Origin: Chrysogorgia sp. JL179-B06
Lineage: Eukaryota; Cnidaria; Anthozoa; Scleralcyonacea; Chrysogorgiidae
Assembly (NCBI GenBank): GCA_035772405.1
Contig: JAYKKM010000205.1
Span: 144,501 to 208,500 of the forward strand
DNA: 64,000 bases
Direction: 5' to 3'
Under the pieces are notes generated by a model. The model was not told the origin of the DNA. It saw only the letters and a list, made by a program, of their open reading frames with translations, and made no database searches. Both the position numbers and the translations under genes were made by a program. Within the stretch, counting starts at the first letter, position 1, and every line of letters starts with the position of its first letter. Positions 1 to 12,715 of the stretch are shown here, piece after piece.

Positions 1-3000
1 GCAGCACAACATTGTTCACAGTTGGCAGCACAACATTGTTCACAGTTGGCAGCACAACATTGTTCACAGTTGGCAGCACAACATTGTTCACAGTTGGCAG
101 CACAGCATAGTTCACAGTTGGCAGCACAACATTGTTCACATTTGGCATTACAACATTGTTCACAGTTGGCAGCACAACATTGTTCATAGTTGGCATCACA
201 ACATTGTTCACAGTTGGCAGCACAGCATTGTTCACAGTTGGCAGCACAACATTGTTCACAGTTGGCAGCACAGCATTGTTCAAATTTGGCATTGCAACAT
301 TGTTCACAGTTGGCAGCACAACATTGTTCACAGTTGGCAGCACAGCATAGTTCACAGTTGCAGCACAACATTGTTCACATTTGGCATTATAACATTGTTC
401 ACATGTGGCAGCAAAGCGTTGTTCAGAGTTGGGAGCACAACATTGTTCACAGTTGCAGTACAACATTGTTCACAGTTGCAGCACAACATTGTTCACAGTT
501 GGCAGCACAACATTGTTCACAGTTGGCAGCACAGCATAGTTCACAGTTGGCAGCACAACATTGTTCACATTTGGCATTACAACATTGTTCACAGTTGGCA
601 GCACAACATTGTTCATAGTTGGCATCACAACATTGTTCACAGTTGGCAGCACAGCATTCAGTTCACAGTTGCAGCACAACATTGTTCACAGTTGGCAGCA
701 CAGCATTGTTCACATTTGGCATTGCAACATTGTTCACAGTTGGCAGCACAACACTGTTCATAGTTGACACTACAACATTTTTCACAGTTGGCAGCACAGC
801 ATTGTTCACAGTTGGCAGCACAACATTGTTCACAGTTGGCAGCACAACATTCTTCACAGTTGGCAGCACAGCATAGTTCACAGTTGCAGCACAACATTGT
901 TCACAGTTGCCAGCACAACATTGTTCACAGTTGACAGCACAACATTGTTCACAGTTGGCAGCACAACATTGTTCACAGTTGGCAGCACAACATTGTTCAC
1001 AGTTGGCATCACAACATTGTTCACAGTTGGCAGCACAACATTGTTCACAATTGGCAGCACAACATTGTTCACAGTTGGCAGCACAACATTGTTCACAGTT
1101 GGCAGCATAACATTGTTCACAGTTGGTAGCACAACATTGTTCACAGTTGGCAGCACAACATTGTTCACATTTTGTAGTACAACATTGTTCACAGACTTTG
1201 GCAGCACAACATTGTTCCTAGTTGACACTACAGCATTTTTCACAGTTGGCAGCACAACATTGTTCACAGTTGGCAGCACAACATTGTTCACAGTTGGCAG
1301 CACAACATTGTTCACAGTTGGCAGCACAACATTGTTCACATTTTGTAGTACAACATTGTTCACAGTTGGCAGCAGAACATTGTTCATAGTTGACACTACA
1401 GCATTTTTCACAGTTGGCAGCACAACATTGTTCACAGTTGGCAGCACAACATTGTTCACAGTTGGCAGCACAACATTGTTCACAGTTGGCAGCACAGCAT
1501 AGTTCACAGTTGCAGCACAACATTGTTCACATTTGGCATTATAACATTGTTCACATGTGGCAGCAAAGCGTTGTTCACAGTTGGCAGCACAACATTGTTC
1601 ACAGATGGCAGCACAGCATTGTTCACAGTTGGCAGCACAACATTGTTCACAGTTGGCAGCACAACATTGTTCACAGTTGGCAGCACAGCATAGTTCACAG
1701 TTGGCAGCACAACATTGTTCACATTTGGCATTACAACATTGTTCACAGTTGGCAGCACAACATTGTTCATAGTTGGCATCACAACATTGTTCACAGTTGG
1801 CAGCACAGCATTGTTCACAGTTGGCAGCACAACATTGTTCACAGTTGGCAGCACAGCATTGTTCACATTTGGCATTGCAACATTGTTCACAGTTGGCAGC
1901 ACAACATTGTTCACAGTTGGCAGCACAGCATAGTTCACAGTTGCAGCACAACATTGTTCACATTTGGCATTATAACATTGTTCACATGTGGCAGCAAAGC
2001 GTTGTTCACAGTTGGCAGTACAACATTGTTCACAGTTGCAGCACAACATTGTTCACAGTTGGCAGCACAACATTGTTCACAGTTGGCAGCACAGCATAGT
2101 TCACAGTTGGCAGCACAACATTGTTCACATTTGGCATTACAACATTGTTCACAGTTGGCAGCACAACATTGTTCATAGTTGGCATCACAACATTGTTCAC
2201 AGTTGGCAGCACAGCATTGTTCACAGTTGGCAGCACAGCATAGTTCACAGTTGCAGCACAACATTGTTCACATTTGACATTATAACATTGTTCACAGTTG
2301 GCAGCACAACATTGTTCATAGTTGGCATCACAACATTGTTCACAGTTGGCAGCACAGCATTGTTCACAGTTGGCAGCACAACATTGTTCACAGTTGGCAG
2401 CACAGCATTGTTCAAATTTGGCATTGCAACATTGTTCACAGTTGGCAGCACAACATTGTTCACAGTTGGCAGCACAGCATAGTTCACAGTTGCAGCACAA
2501 CATTGTTCACATTTGGCATTATAACATTGTTCACATGTGGCAGCAAAGCGTTGTTCACAGTTGGGAGCACAACATTGTTCACAGTTGCAGTACAACATTG
2601 TTCACAGTTGGCAGCACAACATTGTTCACAGTTGGCAGCACAACATTGTTCACAGTTGGCAGCACAGCATAGTTCACAGTTGGCAGCACAACATTGTTCA
2701 CATTTGGCATTACAACATTGTTCACAGTTGGCAGCACAACATTGTTCATAGTTGGCATCACAACATTGTTCACAGTTGGCAGCACAGCATTGTTCACAGT
2801 TGGCAGCACAACATTGTTCACAGTTGGCAGCACAGCATTGTTCACATTTGGCATTGCAACATTGTTCACAGTTGGCAGCACAACACTGTTCATAGTTGAC
2901 ACTACAACATTTTTCACAGTTGGCAGCACAGCATTGTTCACAGTTGGCAGCACAACATTGTTCACAGTTGGCAGCACAACATTCTTCACAGTTGGAAGCA

Positions 3001-5237
3001 CAGCATAGTTCACAGTTGCAGCACAACATTGTTCACAGTTGCCAGCACAACATTGTTCACAGTTGACAGCACAACATTGTTCACAGTTGGCAGCACAACA
3101 TTGTTCACAGTTGGCAGCACAACATTGTTCACAGTTGGCATCACAACATTGTTCACAGTTGGCAGCACAACATTGTTCACAATTGGCAGCACAACATTGT
3201 TCACAGTTGGCAGCACAACTTGTTCACAGTTGGTAGCACAGCATTGTTCACAGTTGGCAGCACAACATTGTTCACATTTTGTAGTACAACATTGTTCACT
3301 GTTGGCAGCACAACATTGTTCACAGTTGACACTGCAGCATTTTTCACAGTTGGCAGCACAACATTGTTCACAGTTGGCAGCACAACATTGTTCACAGTTG
3401 GCAGCACAACATTGTTCACAGTTGGCAGCACAGCATAGTTCACAGTTGCAGCACAACATTGTTCACATTTGGCATTATGACATTGTTCACAGTTGGCAGC
3501 ACAACATTGTTCATAGTTGGCATCACAACATTGTTCACAGTTGGCAGCACAGCATTGTTCACAGTTGGCAGCACAACATTGTTCACAGTTGGCAGCACAG
3601 CATTGTTCACATTTGGCATTGCAACATTGTTCACAGTTGGCAGCACAACATTGTTCACAGTTGGCAGCACAGCATAGTTTACAGTTGCAGCACAACATTG
3701 TTCACATTTGGCATTATAACATTGTTCACATGTGGCAGCAAAGCGTTGTTCACAGTTGGCAGCACAACATTGTTCACAGTTGCAGCACAACATTGTTCAC
3801 AGTTGGCAGCACAACATTGTTCACAGTTGGCAGCACAACATTGTTCACAGTTGACAGCACAGCATAGTTCACAGTTGGCAGCACAACATTGTTCACATTT
3901 GGCATTACAACATTGTTCACAGTTGGCAGCACAACATTGTTCATAGTTGGCATCACAACATTGTTCACAGTTGGCAGCACAGCATTGTTCACAGTTGGCA
4001 GCACAACATTGTTCACAGTTGGCAGCACAGCATTGTTCACATTTGGCATTGCAACATTGTTCACAGTTGACAGCACAACACTGTTCATAGTTGACACGAC
4101 AATATTTTTCACAGTTGGCAGCACAGCATTGTTCACAGTTGGCAGCACAACATTGTTCACAGTTGGCAGCACAACATTCTTCACAGTTGGCAGCACAGCA
4201 TAGTTCACAGTTGCAGCACAACATTGTTCACAGTTTCCAGCACAACATTGTTCACAGTTGACAGCACAACATTGTTCACAGTTGGCAGCACAACATTGTT
4301 CACAGTTGGCAGCACAACATTGTTCACAGTTGGCATCACAACATTGTTCACAGTTGGCAGCACAACATTGTTCACAATTGGCAGCACAACATTGTTCACA
4401 GTTGGCAGCACAACATTGTTCACAGTTGGTAGCACAACATTGTTCACAGTTGGCAGCACAACATTGTTCACATTTTGTAGTACAACATTGTTCACTGTTG
4501 GCAGCACAACATTGTTCACAGTTGACACTGCAGCATTTTTCACAGTTAGCAGCACAACATTGTTCACAGTTGGCAGCACAACATTGTCACAGTTGGCAGC
4601 ACAACATTGTTCACAGTTGGCAGCACAGCATAGTTCACAGTTGCAGCACAACATTGTTCACATTTGGCATTATAACATTGTTCACATGTTGCAGCAAAGC
4701 ATTGTTCACAGTTGGCAGCACAACATTGTTCACAGTTGGCAGCACAGCATTGTTCACAGTTGGCAGCACAACATTGTTCACAGTTGGCAGCACAACATTG
4801 TTCACAGTTGGCAGCACAACATTGTTCACAGTTGGCAGCACAGCATAGTTCACAGTTGGCAGCACAACATTGTTCACAGTTGGCAGTACAACATTGTTCA
4901 CATTTGGCAGCACAAAATTGTTCATAGTTGGCAGCACAGCATTGTTCACAGTTGGCAGCACAACATTGTTCACAGTTGGCAGCACAGCGTTGTTCACAGT
5001 TGACAGCACAAAATTGTTCACAGTTGGCAGCAAATTATTGTTCATAGTTGGCAGCACACCATTGTTCACAGTTGGCAGCACAAAATTGTTCACATTTGGC
5101 AGCACAACATTCTTCACAGTTGGCAGCACAAAATTGTTCACATTTGGCAGCACAACATTCTTCACATTTGGCATTACAACATTGTTCACAGTTGGCAGCA
5201 CAACATTGTTCACAGTTGACAGCACAACATTGTTCAC
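1..5237. repeat. 24-bp satellite/minisatellite array
   Basis: About 218 head-to-tail copies of a 24-bp unit (core TTGGCAGCACAACATTGTTC plus ACAG), with point variants and occasional 21-bp units. Because 24 is a multiple of three, long open frames appear on both strands, giving Cys-rich or AAQHCSQL-like repeats; these are by-products, and in-frame TAG and TAA variants recur. Blocks are duplicated at about 2,132 and 1,195 bp, so the array has higher-order structure. It ends at about 5237; its left end is outside the window. Confidence 0.97.
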
Positions 5238-6252
5238 GCCTGTTGACAACTTTCAAACCTCGAACATTTCCATACGTATTATGTTACGTATTATGTAACT
5301 GCACACACGAGTTTAACTTTCCAGGGTCAAGTTGTTCAGCGATTATCTCTAATCTCGGGTTAAAATTTAATCGGCTGTTTATTTTAGTATGTTCTGTTGG
5401 ATAAATTAACTGTTCAAAGTTTCTAGAACAAAGCTTTTTAAAATTTGTATTATATGTCTGAAAAGAAAACTTCGAAGATGGTTGTCATATCTTATAAATA
5501 TAATATCTTATAAATTTGCACGGTTTCGCGTTCCGTTTGCACGGGACCCACGGAACCAGACGAATTCAACTACGGTTATAATCAGACGAATTCGAATATA
5601 AAAAGCAGGTCTAGTTTTTGACCTGTTCCAAACTTGCACGGTACCGTGTAAACAGCGCAACCGGTCTTGTTTTTGAACGGATAGCGCGGTAGAGGATTGG
5701 GTATGAGAAGAATATTGTCATCAGGGTTACTAACATGAAGTATACTCCAGTCATAAAGGACAGCCCCCATTTAGGCTGCGTTTACACTAGAGCAAAAGTT
5801 ATCGGATTCGTATTGTTTTTTATTCCCATGAGGATGCAAAACAATATGAATCCGGATACTTTTGCTCTAGTGTAAACGCAGCCTTATAAAGCGTTCACAA
5901 AACAAGCGATGTTTGGCATATTTCTCTCAGACTTCTCAGGAAAAGGACGAAATTACGAGAAGCTTTCAGCCTTCTGGTCTTACTGGCAGCGATGACTAGG
6001 CTAATTCAATTAACCACTCATGCGCATGATAACAAATACTCGCAGGTCTACAATTCGTCTGCTACCGTGTAAAAACCTCAAAACAGATGACCGGAATGTG
6101 ACCGTTTCTGTGTAAACGGATGGAACCGAACAGGTCTCGAATTCGTCCGAACCCGAGTAAACGTATAATCTAAATCCACTGACAAAATGTACGTCTAAAG
6201 TATCCCTTTATGGACCTCCCGGCAATTGAATAGCATATATGTATTTTTGCAG
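5238..6252. other. Non-coding, with MITE remains
   Basis: No exon is recognised here. The stretch has several GTAAAC and ACGAATTCG motifs in both orientations between about 5520 and 6170, which look like an eroded inverted-repeat element, and a clean 110-bp MITE (5774-5883). It is probably intron or 5' flank of the downstream ankyrin gene. Confidence 0.5.
5774..5883. mobile_element. 110-bp palindromic MITE with TTA target duplication
   Basis: Left end GGCTGCGTTTACACTAGAGC is matched by its reverse complement at the right end, and both sides are flanked by TTA. A 3-bp TTA duplication is the usual footprint of PIF/Harbinger transposons, so this is probably a Harbinger-type MITE. It has no coding capacity. 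Confidence 0.8.
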
Positions 6253-6549
6253 ATAAGAAAGGTAAATATCCAGTGCATATTGCATCAGCTTCTGGAAATT
6301 TGGAAGCTCTTCAAATTCTCATCGCAAATGGAGCAGATTTAAACAGACGAGACATGTTTGGCAGAGGATGTTTACATTGGGCAACAATGCTGAATCATTT
6401 GGAATGTGTTAAAGAACTTCTTAAGGCAGGCGCGGAAGTTGTGTGTGAAGGAAACTGGCAGCCATTACACGAAGCTGCTAAGGCGGGACATAATGAAATT
6501 ATTCAAGTATTATTAAATGCTGGTTGTGATGTAAAGAATCCTTCAAAAT
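6253..6549 (+). CDS. ASB-like exon: ankyrin repeats
   Basis: Exon after the acceptor TATTTTTGCAG. It encodes three ankyrin repeats ([51 protein letters not shown]) and ends at donor GTATGT in phase 1. An unspliced reading would stop within three codons. Confidence 0.85.
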
Positions 6550-9500
6550 GTATGTAACAATGTGCTGATCACAGACTGAAGTGTTTTAAGCATTATTTCC
6601 CAGTCCGTATATATCCGACGATATGGTCCTCGCATGCTAAATCCATCCGCAAAAAGTTTAATTTAAGTGTAGAAAAAGAGTGTTTGCAAAACAATCTGCC
6701 TCGTTTATCTTCAAAGAAAGCAGATAAAAATAAACACGTTATTCACCGGCCAAGATTGGTCCGTATAGTTAACACTATGCCCAAAAACCTCGGCCATAGT
6801 TTTTCCTTATACAGACCTCCCGCGGTTAGTAAATAACATATTTATTGTTATTTAGCTCAGCATAGTCAATGGAGGTATGGTCCTGAAACTCAACGATAGT
6901 CTTTGTTCTATTTTTTGGTCGCCTTTATGCAAATTTTTGTGCACGCTGACTGAACACATTGTATTTTTCGTATAATGAAGCAATCATCCAATAGCAACGT
7001 TTAGGTTCAATTGTGTGTAGCGTAGCCAATCAGATTACAGCATTTACATTAGACTACTAGGAAGTTCTTACTAAATACAAATCTATTTCGTATTTTATTT
7101 TGTGTTATATATTTAATTAATATAGTCCCTGGTCCTAAACGTCCTTGGTCTCCGTTACACGTTGCCTGTCGTCAAGGTAATTTGGAAACAGTGAAGCTAT
7201 TGATAAGTTCAGGGGCAAATGTGAACACTGTTAATGCTGGTGGACATTCCCCACTTCATGAAGCCGCATACAGAGGATATGATAAGATTTTGATTGAACT
7301 TTTAAAGAAAGGTGCTAAGCCAAATATGAAAAGTAATCAACTAAGAACACCACTTCACGAGGCGTGCATTCAAGGTAACAGTAAACAATGCTTACTTTGT
7401 TTAATCAGGGTTATATCTAGGATTTTGCCATTGAAATTTGAAAAAGAGTAGCCAAAGACGCGATTCTGTAAAAACCAACAAAGAATGACTTTGCCCAGAA
7501 AAATGTTTTGTATTTTGAAATTTATATATTTTGAAATGAATATATTTTGAAATATAATCTGGTGCATTTAGGGACACAACATTGTTTCATGATTACATTT
7601 TAAAACGTAACATAAATACAGAGGTTTCTACACTGCGGTGAAATGCAAATGTTTTGTGTTATGTATAGAATTGACGGTACCGAAAAAAGGCGACTGTACA
7701 TTTTACCAGAATGCTTTGCGACCCTAAATCACCTGTTAATAACAGCTAAACATTGTCTACCTTATAAACATGAATTAAATACGTAAAAGCTTCCTTTTTA
7801 CCAACTTAATCTAATTTTTGAAACTCTATCTTCTGCTATTTCTACGAGATTCAATGTTTGCTGCGCGCAAGGAATTATTGGTTTTATGTTATTTACACAA
7901 ATTCATATTATCTCTCATGATTCCCATGATGCTGTAATAGTCTATGGAGGCGTTTTTAGTTTGTGTCAGTCAATACCATTTGGCTCATTTCCGTTCTGCC
8001 GCATGTTTATAAAAATGGTGCAAATAATTAATTCAATAGTGCATGAAATGTGGTCTTGTAACGCATGGATTTAATAATTTGGTAGTAGTCTTTAGTAGTA
8101 GTAGTCTGCATTTGTGTTCAGAAAAAATCATATTGAAACATATATTTCAATATTTCATTTGAAGGGAAACGGACTTGTGCTGCGTTGCTTTTGGATGCTG
8201 ATTCAGATATTCATGCCCAGGACATTGTTATGGACACACCGTTAAACTACGTCGTAAGATCTGAACATTCGAAAGAAACTAAATTACAGCTGGTTCAGTT
8301 ATTGCTGCGGTATGGTGCAAACGCTATATTCCTAGGAAAGGATGACGAAAGTCCTGTCGATGTTGCATACTCTAATTATTTCATGGAGGCTGTTGACCTT
8401 ATGCGTGAAAGTCTAGGTATGTTTCTCCTCTGGATAAGATTATGGAAAGTATTATTATTGTTATTATTATTTTCAGTTTTCGCACAGCTTCAGTTTTCGC
8501 AAAGTTACAGTACATCCCGCACCCTTAGGTGTCTGGCACATATCTCAGTATTCTTGCAGTCTCCAACAAACAAGCTTTTTGAAGTATCTGGAAATCAATT
8601 CTGATGTCTAGCCCTCCTAGCAACATATCGAAATGGTTGTTTACTTTTCCGAGTGTTCCAATAGCAACTAATATCGTAAAAGTTATCAGAGGATTATGTA
8701 TCTCATAGTGATGTTTGTCTTCTTATATAATCAGGCTATATTAAATATATATAAATATTAAATATATACAGGCTATATTAAATATAATAAATCTTTCATC
8801 TGATTTGACTTCCTTTCATGTAATGACTTTAAATGTTCGTGCGATGTTTAGGGTACTGGAGATCACTAATCTCTGCATCCTTAATAGTATGTCTCTTCCA
8901 CGAGGCCCCTGCGTCTTTCGCATTGTAGTATCCAAATCTCTGGACCATCCTCCCAGGATATCAATAATCACATTGTACTGTTCCACTTGTACCCAGGGTA
9001 CTGTTGTTTAAGTTCGCATCTCAGTGGGCCGTACTTTAGCGTTTTCTCCTCATCTTTCTTTTCACGGTTGTTAATCCACGGACAGCTCATCTCTACAGCC
9101 ATTACTTTCTTACTTTTGTGATCTACGAACCAAGCATCTACTCTATTCGCTGTCACATGGTTGTACTCTGCATATATCGGTACATCCCAGAATCCCGGTA
9201 CTTTTGGGGAATACCACCTTCAGCATCTCGAAGAAGAGGATTTTTAAGGCTGCATTGTGTCTTGAGAGGTACTTGTTTTGTGCCAGTGCTGAACACCCTG
9301 CTAACACATGTGCAAGGCTCTCCGCGGCCTTACCACACAATCTGCACATGACGTCATCAATCTGACTTGTCTTCGTTTTATGTGATGTGTACAACTTCGT
9401 TCGAGTTAACTGTTCGTAGAGCTCCATCATCCCAGCTATGGTGTGCGAGGGTGCTTGTTTCCACTCCTTCAGCCATGCAAAACATCCTGTTTGGTTCAGT

Positions 9501-10514
9501 TTTTCATCATCCCATCTGGATTTTAGATATTTCCCTTGCCACTTTTCACCTCGGATTTTATCTCGAAGCTGTTCCTCAACTGCTGTCTTCAGTTGTTTCT
9601 TAACCTTCTCTCCAGATGCCATTTCCCCATTGTTGTTACTGGACGTGGGGTGCGGGTGACTTAAGTTTACAGTGATTCCAATCTCGTTAGCATATTTTAA
9701 CACCTCCTTTACTAACGATTGATGGCCTTGATCAACTGCTCTTTCTTCAAACTCCGGAACCAACTGTACTGTTGGATCTGTATTTCTATACTTTGATCTT
9801 GGTTAGCTTGTACTCGCTCTCCGCAAAGCTAAGACCACGCCCTCCTTCGTCTCTCTGTAGGTATACAAAGGCCGTTGATCCCAACTGATGTTTCCCACCA
9901 CTCTCCACGATAATCTTCCGCGCGTCTCTGTCAATCTGTCTCAACTCTGCCAGCGGCCAGAGCTGTGTCCACATGAGATAAGAGAGCACTGGCATTGCAA
10001 ATTGATTGGAAGCTAAGACACGGTTGTAATCGGATAGTGGGCTTGATCAAATGATCGATAATCTTTGGAGGTAGACTTTCGCTGCGCATTCTAGCACCAA
10101 CTTCTCTTCTTGAATCAGCCTCTCTGGAACGCCCAAAAACTTGTACTGTGTCTCCTCTTTAAGATATTCTATTACCGATGATTGATCTAGCTTCAATTTA
10201 TTATTATTATTATTATTATTATTATGAATGAAATGTTGGAACGTTTGAACTCAGACAAGGCTCATGTTAAATATATCATTAGGAAAATCATTAATATTGC
10301 AATAAGGACGACATACTACGTTTTCTGTTCTAGAAACAAGGATTGGACGAATCCAGATTTAATGAACTTCTAGTATCTTACTTTTTATATCATATATTTA
10401 TGTAAATGTGCAGTGTAATATATAACCATTATAGTATATCAAGTAGCCAATTGTAAATTACCTTTAATAGTGAGATTTGCAGTTGTAAGTATATAAAAAA
10501 ATTCATTAAAGTTT

Positions 10515-10549
<35 letters not shown>

Positions 10550-11094
10550 ACGATCGTCCATATATCGTCAATTATTATTATTACAAAATTGTGTGTTCGC
10601 CGTGGGGTTTTTTAACACGCAGTTATAACTGCTTATAATGTTTATATAAAAGGCTAAAGGTAAACTAAGCTATAATACATTAAAATTAGGATCAAAATAC
10701 ATTAAAATAAGGATACATCAATTATGACGAAATCTTCGAGCTAATATAGAAAGTCCACGATGAGAATTCACCAGTTTGAGAGCAGAAAGGCCTCTTGCTT
10801 GCAAGTAGACTACAAGGAAATATGTGTGAGATTGGGGGTTATTGTTGTGTGAGAGGGAGGGTTACTATACTTCTTTCCAGTAAGAGGCGAGATTCCCATG
10901 TGGTTAGACACAGGGAAATTCTTTATTTTTCAATTCTCTTACTTCTTTATTTTTACTTTATTTCAGAAATTCCTCGCTCACTGATTTTATTATGCAAACT
11001 TCGCATTCGTAAAATAATGTTTAAGAGAATGGACAAACTTTATGGACTTCATTTACCATTACCTTTAATAGAATACGTTGTGGAAATTGATTAG
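6253..11094 (+). CDS. ASB-like ankyrin repeat and SOCS box protein, 3' exons
   Basis: Four coding exons can be joined: 6253-6549, 7126-7374, 8165-8416 and 10967-11094. Every junction is phase 1, with good acceptors (TTTGCAG, ATATAG, TTTGAAG, TTTCAG) and GTAT/GTAA donors. Exons 1-3 encode ankyrin repeats with the usual PLHEAA and GADLN-type signatures. The last exon encodes a SOCS box ([16 protein letters not shown] followed by LPLPLIEYV) and a stop. Ankyrin plus a C-terminal SOCS box defines the ASB family, substrate receptors of Elongin B/C-Cullin5 ubiquitin ligases. The 5' exons are not visible; they lie upstream, perhaps beyond the satellite. The last intron holds an antisense LINE fragment, and the coding sequence looks intact. 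Confidence 0.85.
6550..7125 (+). other. Intron of ASB-like gene
   Basis: GTATGT to ATATAG intron of 576 bp. Nothing else recognisable lies in it. Confidence 0.7.
7126..7374 (+). CDS. ASB-like exon: ankyrin repeats
   Basis: The acceptor is ATATAG. The exon encodes two full ankyrin repeats ([17 protein letters not shown] and [17 protein letters not shown]) plus the start of a third. It ends at CAAG/GTAACA in phase 1. Confidence 0.85.
7375..8164 (+). other. Intron of ASB-like gene
   Basis: 790-bp intron, GTAACA to TTTGAAG. It is AT-rich and I see no repeat family or exon inside it. Confidence 0.65.
8165..8416 (+). CDS. ASB-like exon: ankyrin repeats
   Basis: Continues the repeat begun in the previous exon ([16 protein letters not shown]), then [20 protein letters not shown] and [20 protein letters not shown]. 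Donor TCTAG/GTATGT, phase 1. Confidence 0.8.
8800..10195 (-). pseudogene. RLE-type non-LTR retrotransposon, 5'-truncated and frameshifted
   Basis: Minus-strand frames, each broken by shifts, read in order: an RT thumb-like part (about 10,190-9,790, with YKFLGV and [10 protein letters not shown]), then a CCHC knuckle ([18 protein letters not shown], about 9,360-9,310), then an endonuclease-like tail ([20 protein letters not shown], about 9,150-9,085). A C-terminal CCHC followed by a restriction-like endonuclease is the layout of the R2/NeSL/R4 group. The RT palm is missing at the 5' side, as expected for target-primed truncation. It lies antisense in the last intron of the ASB-like gene. Confidence 0.75.
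10198..10225. repeat. (ATT)n microsatellite
   Basis: Nine perfect TTA/ATT units directly next to the 5' end of the LINE fragment. Confidence 0.95.
10516..10549. repeat. (ATT)n microsatellite
   Basis: About eleven ATT units, with a shorter run near 10,570-10,582. Confidence 0.95.
10967..11094 (+). CDS. ASB-like terminal exon: SOCS box
   Basis: The acceptor TTTATTTCAG precedes a 42-residue C-terminal segment. [12 protein letters not shown] and LPLPLIEYV match the BC-box and the downstream part of SOCS boxes. A TAG stop follows, making this the last exon. Confidence 0.85.
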
Positions 11095-11291
11095 AAAGAC
11101 GTGCAATTAATTTTTAATTAAATTTAAAGTGCTAATTATGGAATTTACCAATCGCGCATGCTTTCTGCGCACTAAAACAAAGAAAGTGGCACCTTGTAAT
11201 CATTTTTAGTGGAAGTGGAAAAGAAACATAAGCAACAGGTGCAAGTTTGGCCCAATGTTTTTCGTTTCTCACATCAACTGAAAGAAGAACG

Positions 11292-11710
11292 TTAAGGGGA
11301 ACTGTAGTCAAAAAATCAAATTGCTTTTCAATAAAAGTCCTTTAAGTATGTTTAGAAATGTTAATAGTTTTGCGGTATCTGCTCTTGTACTCGAGAAATA
11401 ACGTTTTTGATCATTCTCATATTTTATGCTTCTGGACGCCGTCATTTTAGAGTTTGTTCGACGGCTCATGTTGATGTACAGCGGTGGTTTTCCTTTCAAT
11501 TTTGACGTCATTGAGTACTTGTCTTTCGATCCTTACACTCAATGACGTCAAAATTCAAAAGAAACCACCGCTGTACATCGAGCTTGAGCCGTCGAGTAAA
11601 CAAGAAAATGGCGGCGTTATTTCTCGACATTATTTCTCGAGTACAAGAGCAGATTAGTTAAAGGACTTTTATTTAAAAATAATTTATTTTTTGACTATAG
11701 TTCCCCTTTA
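11292..11710. mobile_element. ~420-bp palindromic MITE
   Basis: The ends AAGGGGAACTGTAGTC and its near-complement at 11,690-11,709 face each other. Inner arms also pair (GTACTCGAGAAATAACG with its complement; AATGACGTCA twice, inverted, around 11,507 and 11,540). It has no gene; an apparent reading frame in the left arm is a product of the palindrome. Confidence 0.8.
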
Positions 11711-12199
11711 AGGGTTTTTATTAAAATTCTCATGACAGATTACAGTATATAACATTGTAATCTGAAAAACGTGAAATTACAAGTAATATGTAAAAATACA
11801 AAATGCAATAAAAGTGGAAATAATATTAAAAAGGATTATAATAATTAAAAATATATACATTTTTCTATTTAAAAACTGGCACTAATTGGATAGACTCGAT
11901 TCAAATGGTCCCATTTGCTGAAGCAGTAAAATGTAAAACTGTTTTTAAATCGACCAATTCTGCATTTAAATAACGGATACGATCGAGTATTCCTAAAATG
12001 ATACGCTACCAAGGAACGAAATGCAGCGGGATGGAAGGGCTATATGTATTGCCCTTCGGCGGTTTGCATACCCATGTCGTTATAGCGATTTAATTCCACT
12101 ATTTGGGAGGTCTGTTCCTTAACTATCACTCATCTCAAACCAGGTTACTAATTTAATTTATGATCTTCGTGGTCACCGAGTTTTACAATGTAACCAGGA
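11711..12199. other. Unassigned AT-rich spacer
   Basis: No gene, repeat unit or structured element recognised. Confidence 0.4.
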
Positions 12200-12715
12200 C
12201 CTGCTTCAACCTGATAACCTTCAACTTTATGCAAATGCAATTGCACGAAAAGGAGTAGCTCTGCATAATTGTTTTGGTTTTGTCGACAGAACTGGAAAAA
12301 ATCAACGATTTGCGTACAATGGGCACAAACGAGTGCATGCACTGAAGTTGCAGTCAGTCGCATTACCAAACGGAATCATCGCCAATTTATTTGGACCAGT
12401 CGGTAATATATTCAGTACACATTGTGCAATTGTTTTATTAAACGATTTTGAGCCGGTCATATGACCCATATTCTCATTAACTTTTTATTTTAATTATATT
12501 TGCAGAAGGAAAGAAACATGATGCAGGAATGTTGGCTGAATCTGGTCTTCTTATGCGACCCTGCAGCATATCCCCTTCGAGTTCATCTGCAGTCACCTTT
12601 TCGCAATAGATTACTATTTTCGCAATAGATTACTATGGAGGCTTTCAACAAGTCGATGAGTGCAGTTAGAGTGTCAGTCGAGTGGCTGTTTGGGGATGTT
12701 ATAGATTTTCGCGCA
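12200..12715 (+). pseudogene. HARBI1-like (DDE_Tnp_4) transposase relic with one intron
   Basis: The frame around 12,220-12,402 gives FGFVDRTGKNQRFAYNGHKR and ALPNGIIANLFGPV. A GTAATA donor at 12,403 and TTTGCAG acceptor before 12,506 join it to EGKKHDAGMLAESGLLMRP. After an in-frame TAG caused by a 19-bp tandem duplication (12,597-12,635), the frame resumes with MSAVRVSVEWLFGDVI. The D (FVD), D (KHD) and E (VEW) positions match the catalytic triad of PIF/Harbinger transposases. It is cut at about 12,715 where antisense LINE sequence begins. Confidence 0.75.

Noticed and set aside
1..5237. CRISPR-like regular repeats
   Set aside because: Units abut without unique spacers, and the context is eukaryotic.
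132..5298. Many long open frames on both strands, some Cys-rich (EQCCAANC repeats)
   Set aside because: They follow from a 24-bp unit free of stops in several frames; stops recur at variant units and no start context, intron or non-repeat domain is present.
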